From: an uncultured Gammaproteobacteria bacterium
GTDB taxonomy: Bacteria > Pseudomonadota > Gammaproteobacteria > Eutrophobiales > Eutrophobiaceae
Assembly: GCA_938084745.1 (NCBI GenBank)
Contig: CALKEZ010000006.1
Span: forward strand, 129,007-193,006
Reading direction: 5' to 3'
Length of the DNA stretch: 64,000 bases
Shown here: in pieces, positions 55,453-64,000 of the stretch
Numbering within the stretch: position 1 is the first letter of the stretch
Layout: each line of letters starts with the position of its first letter
The notes under the pieces: generated by a model
What the model saw: only the letters and a program-made list of their open reading frames with translations
What the model was told of the DNA's origin: nothing
The model's database searches: none
Made by a program: the position numbers and the translations under genes

Positions 55453-58400
55453 CTAGAATTTTATTACATCCCAAAATCTATCGTAAAGATCTCTAAATGA
55501 GTTTGATTCAATAGAATATATAATATCAGCACCCTGGGTAACACCACTCTCAGTCTGTACACTCCAGTTATCTGTTAATTCATAATTCAACAGGAATGAC
55601 CACAGTTGATCGAACGGGTTGAATGACGAACGAAAGGTTATCTTTGGTGACAACCGTTTACTGGCGCTGAGCGACGTACTATCTACCGAGTCACCGCCCC
55701 CGACGGTAAACTCATCCAGATGAAACATATCCCTAATCTGGTTAGCCAGAACGGATGACTGTTCAGAGCCTAACGAAAATGCGGCCTGGGCAATCAGGCT
55801 TGCTTCACCACCGGATGCACCCGAGATTGGTCGTCCAGTAATGATGTATGACAATGTATCAGCTTCAGTTTGAGAAGGTTCGGAGAATAACGTCAACTTG
55901 GGCGTGCGTGCATTACCCGTGACATTGACGCCGGCTTTTACCTCAAGACCAGGCCTGTAAGCACGAATACTCAGTGCCGGATTATCTATCGGCCCGGCAA
56001 ACTGTAATCTTCCCTGGCCGATTTTCAGGTTCTGTCCATAGGCACGATAACTGCCTTCCTTTACGGTGACCTGCCCTTCCGCGCGCGGTTGATATAGCCC
56101 AACCGGTTTTTCTATATTAATATCACCAAGCAAGCGAGTATCAAGACCGAAGGCCTTAATGTGTATTTCCGGTTTTAGAATCACATCGACATCAATGTCC
56201 ATATGGTTTTTTACGAAATCATTTCCCGCATCGCCACTCTCAATATGCGCGGCACCGACTTCTTTGGATTGAATAACGAGCACATCAGGCGAAACCGATA
56301 CTGCGCCCTCCGGAACGGAAGTCAAAATCAACTCTAGTAAAGGTACTGTTAACTTACCTTTGCTATAATGTAACTTCTTTGTGCCACTTAAATTTATTTC
56401 AGGTGAAACATCCAGCGTGATATCTGCGGTACGTACCAGCGGGAAGTCTATTCCAGTTACATCCAGTGCATAAGGGTAACCGTTTTCTGCATCCATACTG
56501 GCATGTCCTTGAATCAATAATTGCTTGTCCTGACTTCCCAGTATGGTGTTAAGTTGAATCTGCCTGCTCGCAACACCGGACTTGATATCCCCCTTAATCA
56601 CATCTAGGTTCAAGCCAAGGGGTAACACAGTGAGCTGGCCTGCTTGCAAAGAAAAATGCCCTTTTACTTTCGGCTTTGCCAGCGTACCTGTAGCACTCAT
56701 CGTGGCCTGGAATCTCCCGCGGGAACCGCTTAACGTTGGCTCCAGCTTTTCAAGCCAATCCAGTTGTTTAATATTGATATTCAGATCCAACTGCAATGAC
56801 GGATCAATTGCGTTAGTTGTCGCACCAACGAGGCTAAGATCAAAATAATCGGGTGCTGTTATGTTAACCGTTACATCGCGATGACTTTGATCTGCACTAG
56901 CCTTTAACACCATCGTCTCCAGATTCAGTAACTCGGAGTTTTCTTCAAAGCCAAGTACAACTTGCGTCTCGTGGCCTTCAAGTAACGCATTCAGTTGCCA
57001 TTGTTGATTCTGATTATTAAATGACACGTTCCCGGTCATATCGCCATTTAATGACATTGTTTCCGGTAACCAGAGCTTGGCAAACTTCAAGGGGAGTTGC
57101 TTGAGTTTGATATCCGCTGTTAACGCCTGCTGTATATCGTTAGCACCGGACACACATAAATACGCTTCTTTTTGTGCCAGACAGGTCTCCGATAATGTGA
57201 ATGTTTTATCCTCGATTTGCCAGTGCACATTAGCTGGCGTCGATAACTGCCACTCACCAAACTCCTTGTTCAAGAGTTCAAGTTGATTAAGTTGTCCGGA
57301 CCAACGTTTGTCTTTTAAACCACCGCTGATGCTGGAATCTAATTCCAGGCCCGAACTCAATGCTGTTAATTCAATGTTATGCGCTTCTGTTAAACCTTCG
57401 CCGCTGATCGAGACCTTATCAATAATCGTGTTCTGGTAACTTAATGCGTTTAGCTGCAACAACAGCGAAGAATGTTGTTGCGGTCGTAGATCAATTTCGG
57501 CATCAGCGACAAATGAAGTCAATCGCACATCACTTATGTAAATTTTACCGCCAGTTAGTTTACCCTCTATTCTGGGTGTCTGTGGCCTACCACTAATATC
57601 CAGACGCCCCTGCATGTTACCGGCCAGATCTGATGAGAAGACTGACAAGTCTTGTATAGACAGATCAAGCAAACCCTGTAGTGATTCACCCATATTTAAA
57701 TTTAAATCCAGGCTGTTATTGCCCGATTCAAGATGCAAACGAACAACCTGAATACTGTCTTTTGCATAGGCAAGCTCACCCGCACCTTTGACAGGAAAGC
57801 CGCGCCATTGCCCTGCTATCGAACTAATATTCAGTTGGCTTGAAAGTCCTGCTTTAGTATCCGTAAAATTAATTGCTGACGAGATCATTAATTGGCTTTC
57901 AAGATCAGAATTGATTTTACCAAAGTTAAGTCTTCTGGCATCAAGCTCAAAATGTCCTTTGCTACCATCCTCTAAATTGACAACGCCGTTCATTTCGACC
58001 TTGCCATCAAGTACATCTATATCCAGCGTCTTTACAGTTAAAACAGACTCTGACCAAGCGGCATCCAAATCAATATCAAGAGTACCAACGGGTGCTGTAT
58101 CTATACGTGCATTGGCCGTCATTGTTAAAGACGCCAGTGGGCCTTCTATGTGTATAGCCCCACGTTCACTGGCAAATGACTGTTCCGTATTTAATGTTAA
58201 AGTAATATCCTGCCAATTCAGGTCAAGATTAAGCGTGGTGTCATCATCAAGCAGAACCGTACCCTGCAAGGTAGACGCATAAGGTGCATTTGATTGATGA
58301 ACAAAACTTATCAGCTCCGGTTTATATTCAATATCCCCCTGTCCAGTAACATTGTTATTTACGTCCTGTTCATCTTGCGAAATGAAGAACCAGTTAAGCT

Positions 58401-59979
58401 CTATTAACTTTTCTGAAGTGTTTGCTGACAGATCCAGATGACTCTTCAATCCCGCATCATAATGATGGCCTGTTTTAGTCGTGATCCTGGAATCAATATT
58501 CAGATCCGCTGCGTCCTGATCTGATTCAAGCGTGAATGTTATTAACTCAATAGCCTCGAGCTTGTTTGCCAATACCGAAGGTACGGGTGAATTTATGTTG
58601 CCGGTTAATTGTCCAGTGGGATGTGCTGTTAATAAATTTAGCTGTCCTTTGACAGACAGGCTGGCATAGTCGACTTCGCTAGATTCATTTTCAGAGTTCG
58701 TCTCTGGTTTTGTCTCCAGCGCATATTGTGTTTGCACTAATAATGATAATGCATCCAGTTTGCCTGCGGCCTTTAGCAAGCCGGCATTCAAATGAAGTGA
58801 ACTTGTTTCCGATAAAGATAGAACAAGCGCTTCCCAATCCGTCGCCATATCAATTTCATTATTTGCTAAATTAATCTTACCACTGGTATTAATACGATCC
58901 GGCATATGCAGATCATGGTCTATAGTTAAAATCTGATCCAATAGGGAAAAATCACCCTGTCCTTTTAATGTCAACAGCGGATTATCGGACTCTGAGATAG
59001 TTGCCCAGTTAATGTTAACGTTTAATGCAGTGGCAGTTGATTCAGGTAAAACAGCTTCTGTATTGAAATGGAAGCTGAATGCTTCTCCTGCTGGCGTATG
59101 TGCATCAGCGTCTAATTGCATGGACAGGTGTTGCATATCACCTTTGATATGCAAGTTCAGCGGTGAATCAAGTACTGCCGTTTCGGAAAACGAATCGAAA
59201 AGCTCGCCTTTTATTGCTCCGTTCAATTCACCGGCAATGGTCTTTGCATTTAAATTCAGTTTCCCTTCGAGCAACAATTCAATGGCCGAATCAATGCTGA
59301 CATCGATAGCAAGATCATCTTGCGCACCTTTAAGATGTAATCTGCCAGTGCCGGGCTTTTCATTAATGGTTCCTGACCAGCCTATCCCAACCTCAAGCAC
59401 GGGCTTAACATCAGCTATCAAATGAACCGAGCCATTAAAATGTTGTTCATCCACCAACAATTGCTCAAGCTTGTAGGTTAGCTTTCCGCTACTTAGGGTG
59501 AGGTTTGATTTAAAATCCTGAATTTTTATTTCGCTATCGTCGGAAAATATTGAGGCTTTATCAAGATTCAATGCCTCTATTGTTAGACTGACCGGTAAAT
59601 CCGGGATGGCTAAAGTCGGAAAGCTGAATGACTCATCCGTTTTTTTCTCGGGCTGAGAACGAACTACAAGATCGAACAATGCTAATTTTTTCACATTAGC
59701 TTCAAACTGTATTAAGTCTGCAACAGACCAGTCAAACTCCAGTCTGCCGAGGCTAATGTCATTGAGTTCCGGGTCGCTATAATGCAGTTCGCTCAGAGTT
59801 AGTTTGTCGAGTAGGCGCCCCTCAATCGATTCTATCGTCAACGGTATATCGTTAGTTTTAATCAACCAGTGAATAAACCATTGCGAACCGGTTTCTGTCG
59901 CCGTAATCGTGACCAATACGAGACCAAGAGAAATAGTCAGCAGGAATAAAAAGGCGATGAAGCGTAATAACATTTTCAT
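55453..59979 (-). CDS. tamB: translocation and assembly module protein TamB
   Basis: A 1508-residue inner-membrane-anchored protein. It has an N-terminal membrane helix (LLRFIAFLFLLTISLGLVLVTITAT), a long repetitive beta-helix region that should span the periplasm, and the conserved DUF490 C-terminus (GQVTVKEGSYRAYGQNLKIGQGRLQFAGPIDNPALSIRAYR, then SYIITGRPISGASGGEASLIAQAAFSLGSEQS). It works with TamA in outer membrane assembly or lipid transport. It begins 2 bases after tamA ends, in one operon. The length is longer than E. coli TamB (1259). Confidence 0.95.
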   Translation of the reverse strand: MKMLLRFIAFLFLLTISLGLVLVTITATETGSQWFIHWLIKTNDIPLTIESIEGRLLDKLTLSELHYSDPELNDISLGRLEFDWSVADLIQFEANVKKLALFDLVVRSQPEKKTDESFSFPTLAIPDLPVSLTIEALNLDKASIFSDDSEIKIQDFKSNLTLSSGKLTYKLEQLLVDEQHFNGSVHLIADVKPVLEVGIGWSGTINEKPGTGRLHLKGAQDDLAIDVSIDSAIELLLEGKLNLNAKTIAGELNGAIKGELFDSFSETAVLDSPLNLHIKGDMQHLSMQLDADAHTPAGEAFSFHFNTEAVLPESTATALNVNINWATISESDNPLLTLKGQGDFSLLDQILTIDHDLHMPDRINTSGKINLANNEIDMATDWEALVLSLSETSSLHLNAGLLKAAGKLDALSLLVQTQYALETKPETNSENESSEVDYASLSVKGQLNLLTAHPTGQLTGNINSPVPSVLANKLEAIELITFTLESDQDAADLNIDSRITTKTGHHYDAGLKSHLDLSANTSEKLIELNWFFISQDEQDVNNNVTGQGDIEYKPELISFVHQSNAPYASTLQGTVLLDDDTTLNLDLNWQDITLTLNTEQSFASERGAIHIEGPLASLTMTANARIDTAPVGTLDIDLDAAWSESVLTVKTLDIDVLDGKVEMNGVVNLEDGSKGHFELDARRLNFGKINSDLESQLMISSAINFTDTKAGLSSQLNISSIAGQWRGFPVKGAGELAYAKDSIQVVRLHLESGNNSLDLNLNMGESLQGLLDLSIQDLSVFSSDLAGNMQGRLDISGRPQTPRIEGKLTGGKIYISDVRLTSFVADAEIDLRPQQHSSLLLQLNALSYQNTIIDKVSISGEGLTEAHNIELTALSSGLELDSSISGGLKDKRWSGQLNQLELLNKEFGEWQLSTPANVHWQIEDKTFTLSETCLAQKEAYLCVSGANDIQQALTADIKLKQLPLKFAKLWLPETMSLNGDMTGNVSFNNQNQQWQLNALLEGHETQVVLGFEENSELLNLETMVLKASADQSHRDVTVNITAPDYFDLSLVGATTNAIDPSLQLDLNINIKQLDWLEKLEPTLSGSRGRFQATMSATGTLAKPKVKGHFSLQAGQLTVLPLGLNLDVIKGDIKSGVASRQIQLNTILGSQDKQLLIQGHASMDAENGYPYALDVTGIDFPLVRTADITLDVSPEINLSGTKKLHYSKGKLTVPLLELILTSVPEGAVSVSPDVLVIQSKEVGAAHIESGDAGNDFVKNHMDIDVDVILKPEIHIKAFGLDTRLLGDINIEKPVGLYQPRAEGQVTVKEGSYRAYGQNLKIGQGRLQFAGPIDNPALSIRAYRPGLEVKAGVNVTGNARTPKLTLFSEPSQTEADTLSYIITGRPISGASGGEASLIAQAAFSLGSEQSSVLANQIRDMFHLDEFTVGGGDSVDSTSLSASKRLSPKITFRSSFNPFDQLWSFLLNYELTDNWSVQTESGVTQGADIIYSIESNSFRDLYDRFWDVIKF

Positions 59980-59981
59980 TA

Positions 59982-61787
59982 TTACAAATCCGGCCCTATT
60001 CTTAAATGTAATCTGATCAGGTTGTCGTCATTCAGGGGATGGGCAAGGTCTACTCGCAACGGACCTACCGGGGAACGCCAGCGCAAACCTAAACCAACGC
60101 CGGTTTTCAAACCCGTGTTCCGCCCGGGACCACCGAATGCGTTACCCGTATCCACAAAACCTGCGACACCCCATTTTTCGGTAATGTATTTTTCTATTTC
60201 GAAACTCAATACGCCAAGGTAGCGACCACCAATAACATTACCGGTACTATTGACTGGCCCGAGATCCTGGTAGTCATAACCACGGATACTATTATCGCCG
60301 CCGGCAAAGAAACGTTCCGATGGTGGTAAAGCGCGAAAAACATCAACCCACATACCACCCAGATCACCGCGGATAAAAGTACGAAACTGGTATGGCAACG
60401 CTCGCAAGTAATGCATATGCAAATTGCCGCTCAGGAAATTCGTATCAGAAATAAGCGCGTCTGTTGCACCACGTACTTCAAAATTCAGATCCAGGCCATG
60501 CCGGGTATAAAGCTCATCATCAACTATTCTTCTGTTCCAGCGAACACCCGGAATCAGGAATGTAGCAATACCGGTTTCATCACCAACTTCAAAATCATCG
60601 CGGGAAAGTGCAATAAACCGATTTTCCATAATGCCCCAGAAGCGGCGTTTGCTTTCAGTGACCGATATTTTTGCCGACAAGGTATCAAACGAATCAACAT
60701 CCTGCTGTCGAAATCCTGCCGTTAACTGCAACCATTCATTCGACGGATGACGGCGTGGTATTTGATAATTTGCGGATACACCTTGTTCATTTTGTGAAAG
60801 CTTTGTCTCGGCCCCCAGACGATGACCACGTCTATTCCACCAGCGATCGGTATAGGCTAATTTGGAACGGATGCCTTCGTCAGTCGCAAAACCAACAGAA
60901 GCCTGAAAATTATGTCGTTCATTAGCCTTTACAGTCACGTCGACCGGAATAGTATGATCTTCCGGTTTGGATAGTCGGGGTCGTGCCTCTACACTTTTGA
61001 AGTAATTACTTTCCAACAATCGATTTTGAATATTGACCACTTTAGCCGCGCTATAATCACTCTCAAGCGGGATTTCCAGAAACCGTCGAATCAGACCTTC
61101 ATCAAGAAAGTCGGGGCTTTGCGTTATGTTGATTTGACCCAGCATATAACGATCAGCACTATTATATTTAAGCAAGGCACGTGCCTCGTACTTTTCCATA
61201 TCGATCGTTAAAATCGATTCAGTAAACCGACCATCAAGGTATCCCAGTTCAGCCGCGACAGATTCAATGATTGTTTTTGTTTCCGTATAGGCGCCATGAT
61301 TCAAGTCAGCGCTCTCCTGCAGCGGCAAGTCACGCGTCAATCCCCTGAAGTCAGGATCAACAGCGGCGTTACCTTCAATCTCAAGAACGACTTTAGTAAC
61401 CTGCATACGTCGCCCTGGCGTAATATTGATCTCAACGCCGGGACATTCTGCGGCATCGATAACATTAACGGATGTCTGTGCCTCGTAATATCCAAAGGCT
61501 TGTAATGCCAGACTGGTTTCTGCCAAGGTTTTTTTATTGCGTCGTTTTATTAAATCAACTGGTGTACTACACGAATTTTTGGAGATACCGACATAAACGC
61601 GAACATTATTGGCAACCTCTTCATCCACGCCGTTAACAACGACATTGATCAATGGCGCATTAATAGGTTCGCCATTGGCGTTTTTAGTCGTGTCAGTCTT
61701 CTTGCCAAAAAAGGGAATCGATGAACATCCGGCAAGACATATCAATAACAGTAGACAAATACACAATCTGAACATTAATAAAGACAC
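59982..61787 (-). CDS. tamA: translocation and assembly module protein TamA (Omp85 family)
   Basis: A 601-residue outer membrane protein. It has a signal peptide with a lipobox-like LICLAGCSS, three POTRA domains (about residues 45-270) and a 16-strand beta barrel with the Omp85 motif GGDNSIRGYDYQDLGP near residue 510 and the end LRVDLAHPLNDDNLIRLHLRIGPDL. The lipobox is unusual for TamA, which is normally not a lipoprotein. tamB follows after 2 bases. Confidence 0.93.
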   Translation of the reverse strand: MSLLMFRLCICLLLLICLAGCSSIPFFGKKTDTTKNANGEPINAPLINVVVNGVDEEVANNVRVYVGISKNSCSTPVDLIKRRNKKTLAETSLALQAFGYYEAQTSVNVIDAAECPGVEINITPGRRMQVTKVVLEIEGNAAVDPDFRGLTRDLPLQESADLNHGAYTETKTIIESVAAELGYLDGRFTESILTIDMEKYEARALLKYNSADRYMLGQINITQSPDFLDEGLIRRFLEIPLESDYSAAKVVNIQNRLLESNYFKSVEARPRLSKPEDHTIPVDVTVKANERHNFQASVGFATDEGIRSKLAYTDRWWNRRGHRLGAETKLSQNEQGVSANYQIPRRHPSNEWLQLTAGFRQQDVDSFDTLSAKISVTESKRRFWGIMENRFIALSRDDFEVGDETGIATFLIPGVRWNRRIVDDELYTRHGLDLNFEVRGATDALISDTNFLSGNLHMHYLRALPYQFRTFIRGDLGGMWVDVFRALPPSERFFAGGDNSIRGYDYQDLGPVNSTGNVIGGRYLGVLSFEIEKYITEKWGVAGFVDTGNAFGGPGRNTGLKTGVGLGLRWRSPVGPLRVDLAHPLNDDNLIRLHLRIGPDL

Positions 61788-61934
61788 TCAAGAATAAAAA
61801 TGAACATTAACCAAGGTAGAACCAGAAACATTGAAAGCTATAAAACCATTGTGATCTGTTTGTTGTAAAACAGTACTACAATAATACCATAGCGGTTGTT
61901 AGCAATAAGAAATAAATAAGTATAAATAATGTGA

Positions 61935-63341
61935 CTAACGGGTAGACAATTTAGTTCTAAGCTCGGCCGCAATAAGTATCAATAATCCCGCTAATATTCC
62001 CGGCAAACCCTCATAGACCATTGCTTGCAAATCCAGGTAACGCCACAGTATAGCAACGGCCAGGCCAACACAGACAGTTACCATGCTCAGTAAACGGCTC
62101 GGACGTGAGCCGAGACATAACATGATGAGCAAGGGTGCAAAGGCACTGGCTAATCCCGACCAGGCCATAATCACCAGGTTAAATACACTTTGTTTATTAA
62201 CTAACGCCCAGATAACTGCACAACAGGCAATTAACACCGTCGTTAATTTGACCAACAGGCGTTTTTCTATTTTGACCGGTAACAGATCATGCGTAACAGC
62301 CGCAGAACAGCTTAAGATAAGTGAATCAGCCGTGGACATCGTCGCCGCGAAGATACCGGCCAGTACCAGACCGACTAAAACAGGTGGAAGTAATTCCAGT
62401 GCCATTGTCGGTAAAGCCAACTCGGCATCAAATGTATTGATATCGGCCAGATAAATTCTCGATAGTAAGCCCACAACCGTTGCCATGAAATAAAATGCAG
62501 TAAACCATAAGTAGTACCAGCCCCGCGCCTGGCGCATGCTGTGTTCATCACCCAGCGTCATAAAGCGCACCATAATATGCGGCTGTCCAATTACCGATAA
62601 ACCGGCAAACATCCAGCCCACCACAAATAACGACATACCGAATATGCCCGGCAAAGCTAATTTTTCCGGGAACAGATTAAGAAACCCCTCTATTCCCTGC
62701 ATTTGAGTAATCACTGAATCAATGCCGCCCAGAGAATCTACCGAGACAAATAACAACAAGCCCATCGCTAAAATCATGACGAACGATTGTGCGGCATCAG
62801 TCCAGATCGAGGCACGAATTCCACCCGCAATACAGTATAAGGTAACTAATACTCCACCCAGCACAGCACCGGCCCAGTAAGGCCAGTCAAACAACACATG
62901 CAATGCTTTACTTCCCGCAACTAATTGGGCGCTGGCATAAGCAAGTAAAAAGACAAATGAAATAATACCAATCAGGCGTTGCAATCCATGACTGCCATTA
63001 CCGTACCACTTATTTAACACACCGGCGTAACTGAGCTCGCCTGTTCGTGTTGCTGCGTCTTTGAGTCGCTTATGGACGAATAAGGAAATTAAAAAATCAC
63101 CCGAAATCCAGCCTATCATTAACCAGATGGCGGCCAGACCGGTAGCATAAGTGTAGCCAATAACACCAATAAACATATAACCACTATTGTTAGTGGCAAC
63201 CGCAGACAAGCCGACCAACCAGGGTTTAATACTGGCGCTGGCCAGGTAATAGTCGGCATTGGTACCACGACTTAAAAAAGCAGATGAAAGACCAATTAAG
63301 GTAAACAGCAACAAAAATCCAATAAATGAAATAATGATCAT
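61935..63341 (-). CDS. sodium:solute symporter (SSF family)
   Basis: A 468-residue inner-membrane protein with about 13 membrane segments. Family marks include LSAVATNNSGYMFIGVIGYTYATGLAAIWLMIGWISGDFL, WAGAVLGGVLVTLYCIAGGIRASIWTDAAQSFVMILAM, and GLVLAGIFAATMSTADSLILSCSAAVTHDLLP with the sodium-site Ser/Thr. It resembles PutP-type proline transporters, but the substrate cannot be told from this. The gene is single. Confidence 0.93.
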   Translation of the reverse strand: MIIISFIGFLLLFTLIGLSSAFLSRGTNADYYLASASIKPWLVGLSAVATNNSGYMFIGVIGYTYATGLAAIWLMIGWISGDFLISLFVHKRLKDAATRTGELSYAGVLNKWYGNGSHGLQRLIGIISFVFLLAYASAQLVAGSKALHVLFDWPYWAGAVLGGVLVTLYCIAGGIRASIWTDAAQSFVMILAMGLLLFVSVDSLGGIDSVITQMQGIEGFLNLFPEKLALPGIFGMSLFVVGWMFAGLSVIGQPHIMVRFMTLGDEHSMRQARGWYYLWFTAFYFMATVVGLLSRIYLADINTFDAELALPTMALELLPPVLVGLVLAGIFAATMSTADSLILSCSAAVTHDLLPVKIEKRLLVKLTTVLIACCAVIWALVNKQSVFNLVIMAWSGLASAFAPLLIMLCLGSRPSRLLSMVTVCVGLAVAILWRYLDLQAMVYEGLPGILAGLLILIAAELRTKLSTR

Positions 63342-63571
63342 AAGAAATGATTTATAAGATCCGATTGAGTATCGTGTGAATTATAAAAGCTGGACTCTGG
63401 TGTGAGTTTAACGCTGCATTATTACCGTTATTTAAGGCAAGCAAGTTTTAATTTTAATAAAGAAGCCAACTACTAATCCTGAAAAACCTGTGATGATTGC
63501 CACCATCACTTAAAAAACGCCATCATCAACAATGTCGTTCCGGTTTTATTATTTCACTTCGTTAAGCAGTA

Positions 63572-64000
63572 TCAGGATGCAAGACAGATCGCTCTGCCAT
63601 GTTCATGCACTTCAACAAGACAACCATGCAGGCTTCTGATAGCGCTTTCATAATCTTCTTCATTAACCACAAACTGCATATCGACCTGACGCATGGATTG
63701 ATGGAGAGATAAAACACTAATATCTTGCTCTGCTATGGCACAGACAGTTTTGGCCAGAATACCCGGAATATGCATATCACTACCAATGGCAGAAACAATT
63801 GCGACCTTCTGCTGATTGATTTCAGCATCAGGAAATTCCTTCTCGAGTACAGCACGGATTCTTTTAATCGTTTTAAGATTACTGGAAAGATAATGCGTAA
63901 TCGTATTGGCGTTGATATCTTTAGACACGATATGTGCCCTGAAACGACGTATGATGGCCAATATTTCACGGTCATATATATCTATCTCGCCCACCATTTC
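63572..64000 (-). CDS. aspartate kinase, C-terminal part (5' end outside window)
   Basis: The visible 141 or so residues end a lysine-sensitive-type aspartate kinase. A tandem ACT region has AIVSAIGSDMHIPGILAKTVCAIAEQDISVLSLHQSMRQVDMQFVVNEEDYESAIRSLHG. The reading frame runs out of the window upstream without a credible start there. Aspartate kinase is the first step toward lysine, methionine and threonine. The C-terminal ACT domains bind the regulating amino acid. Confidence 0.9.
   Translation of the reverse strand, partial: EMVGEIDIYDREILAIIRRFRAHIVSKDINANTITHYLSSNLKTIKRIRAVLEKEFPDAEINQQKVAIVSAIGSDMHIPGILAKTVCAIAEQDISVLSLHQSMRQVDMQFVVNEEDYESAIRSLHGCLVEVHEHGRAICLAS

Noticed and set aside
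63432-63509. Tiny hydrophobic frame MMVAIITGFSGLVVGFF downstream of aspartate kinase
   Set aside because: Only 25 codons, no ribosome binding site, and no match to csrA, which follows aspartate kinase in some gammaproteobacteria.

Overview
This window is an A+T-rich bacterial chromosome segment from a gammaproteobacterium. The evidence is the conserved neighbourhood hrcA-grpE-dnaK-dnaJ-dapB / nadK-recN / fur / bamE / rnfH-ratA / smpB-ssrA, together with TamA/TamB, YgiQ, a DUF484 protein and an icd-aceK pair. The species cannot be named from the sequence. A six-gene serine-cycle block (serine-glyoxylate aminotransferase, malyl-CoA lyase, both malate thiokinase subunits, hydroxypyruvate reductase, PEP carboxylase) suggests C1 or glyoxylate assimilation, although no methanol, methane or tetrahydrofolate genes lie inside the window.

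Layout. 0-2 kb: end of an acidic protein, a possible relic, a Nudix hydrolase and a frameshifted FHA-domain gene. 2-4.4 kb: pxpA-pxpB-pxpC (5-oxoprolinase) with ATGA overlaps. 4.7-8 kb: cold-shock protein, YgiQ and a DUF484 protein. 8-13.6 kb: a loose accessory zone with small stress and storage genes (CBS protein, phasin, dodecin, fasciclin, peptidase-E-like) among decayed material: an Hsp20 pseudogene, a pxpA relic, a duplicated peptidase fragment, a repeated dyad element and a truncated tRNA-Arg. 13.7-22 kb: the serine-cycle operon on the minus strand, with strong hairpins between some genes. 22.2-26.8 kb: metZ, then icd-aceK. 27-33.8 kb: dapB, a DsbA-like protein and the heat-shock operon, with a CIRCE element and a sigma-32-like promoter. 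34-41.4 kb: nadK-recN, fur, bamE, a GNAT-nitrilase fusion, rnfH-ratA and a neurotransmitter:sodium symporter family transporter. 41.6-46.4 kb: two tandem kinase-HDOD-GAF proteins. 46.4-48.7 kb: smpB, a frameshifted GGDEF gene and tmRNA. 49-55.4 kb: methyltransferase, lipoprotein, nhaA remnant, YqaA, an unknown protein, an amidoligase-GATase pair and a Crp/Fnr regulator. 55.4-64 kb: tamB, tamA, a sodium:solute symporter and the C-terminus of aspartate kinase.

How it fits together. The serine-cycle genes turn glyoxylate and C1-derived glycine/serine into malate and acetyl-CoA. Icd and its kinase/phosphatase AceK set the split of isocitrate between the TCA cycle and the glyoxylate shunt, which could supply glyoxylate to the cycle. 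The heat-shock cluster appears to have two controls: HrcA/CIRCE at hrcA and a sigma-32-type promoter at dnaK. SmpB and tmRNA sit close together.

The least explained items are the tandem kinase-HDOD-GAF proteins, the amidoligase-GATase pair with its unknown neighbour, an amber-interrupted small membrane gene behind aceK, and the decayed 8-13.6 kb zone. Several genes are broken by single-base shifts in homopolymers (possible sequencing errors). Others are broken by real deletions (nhaA, tRNA-Arg), so genuine gene decay is also under way.
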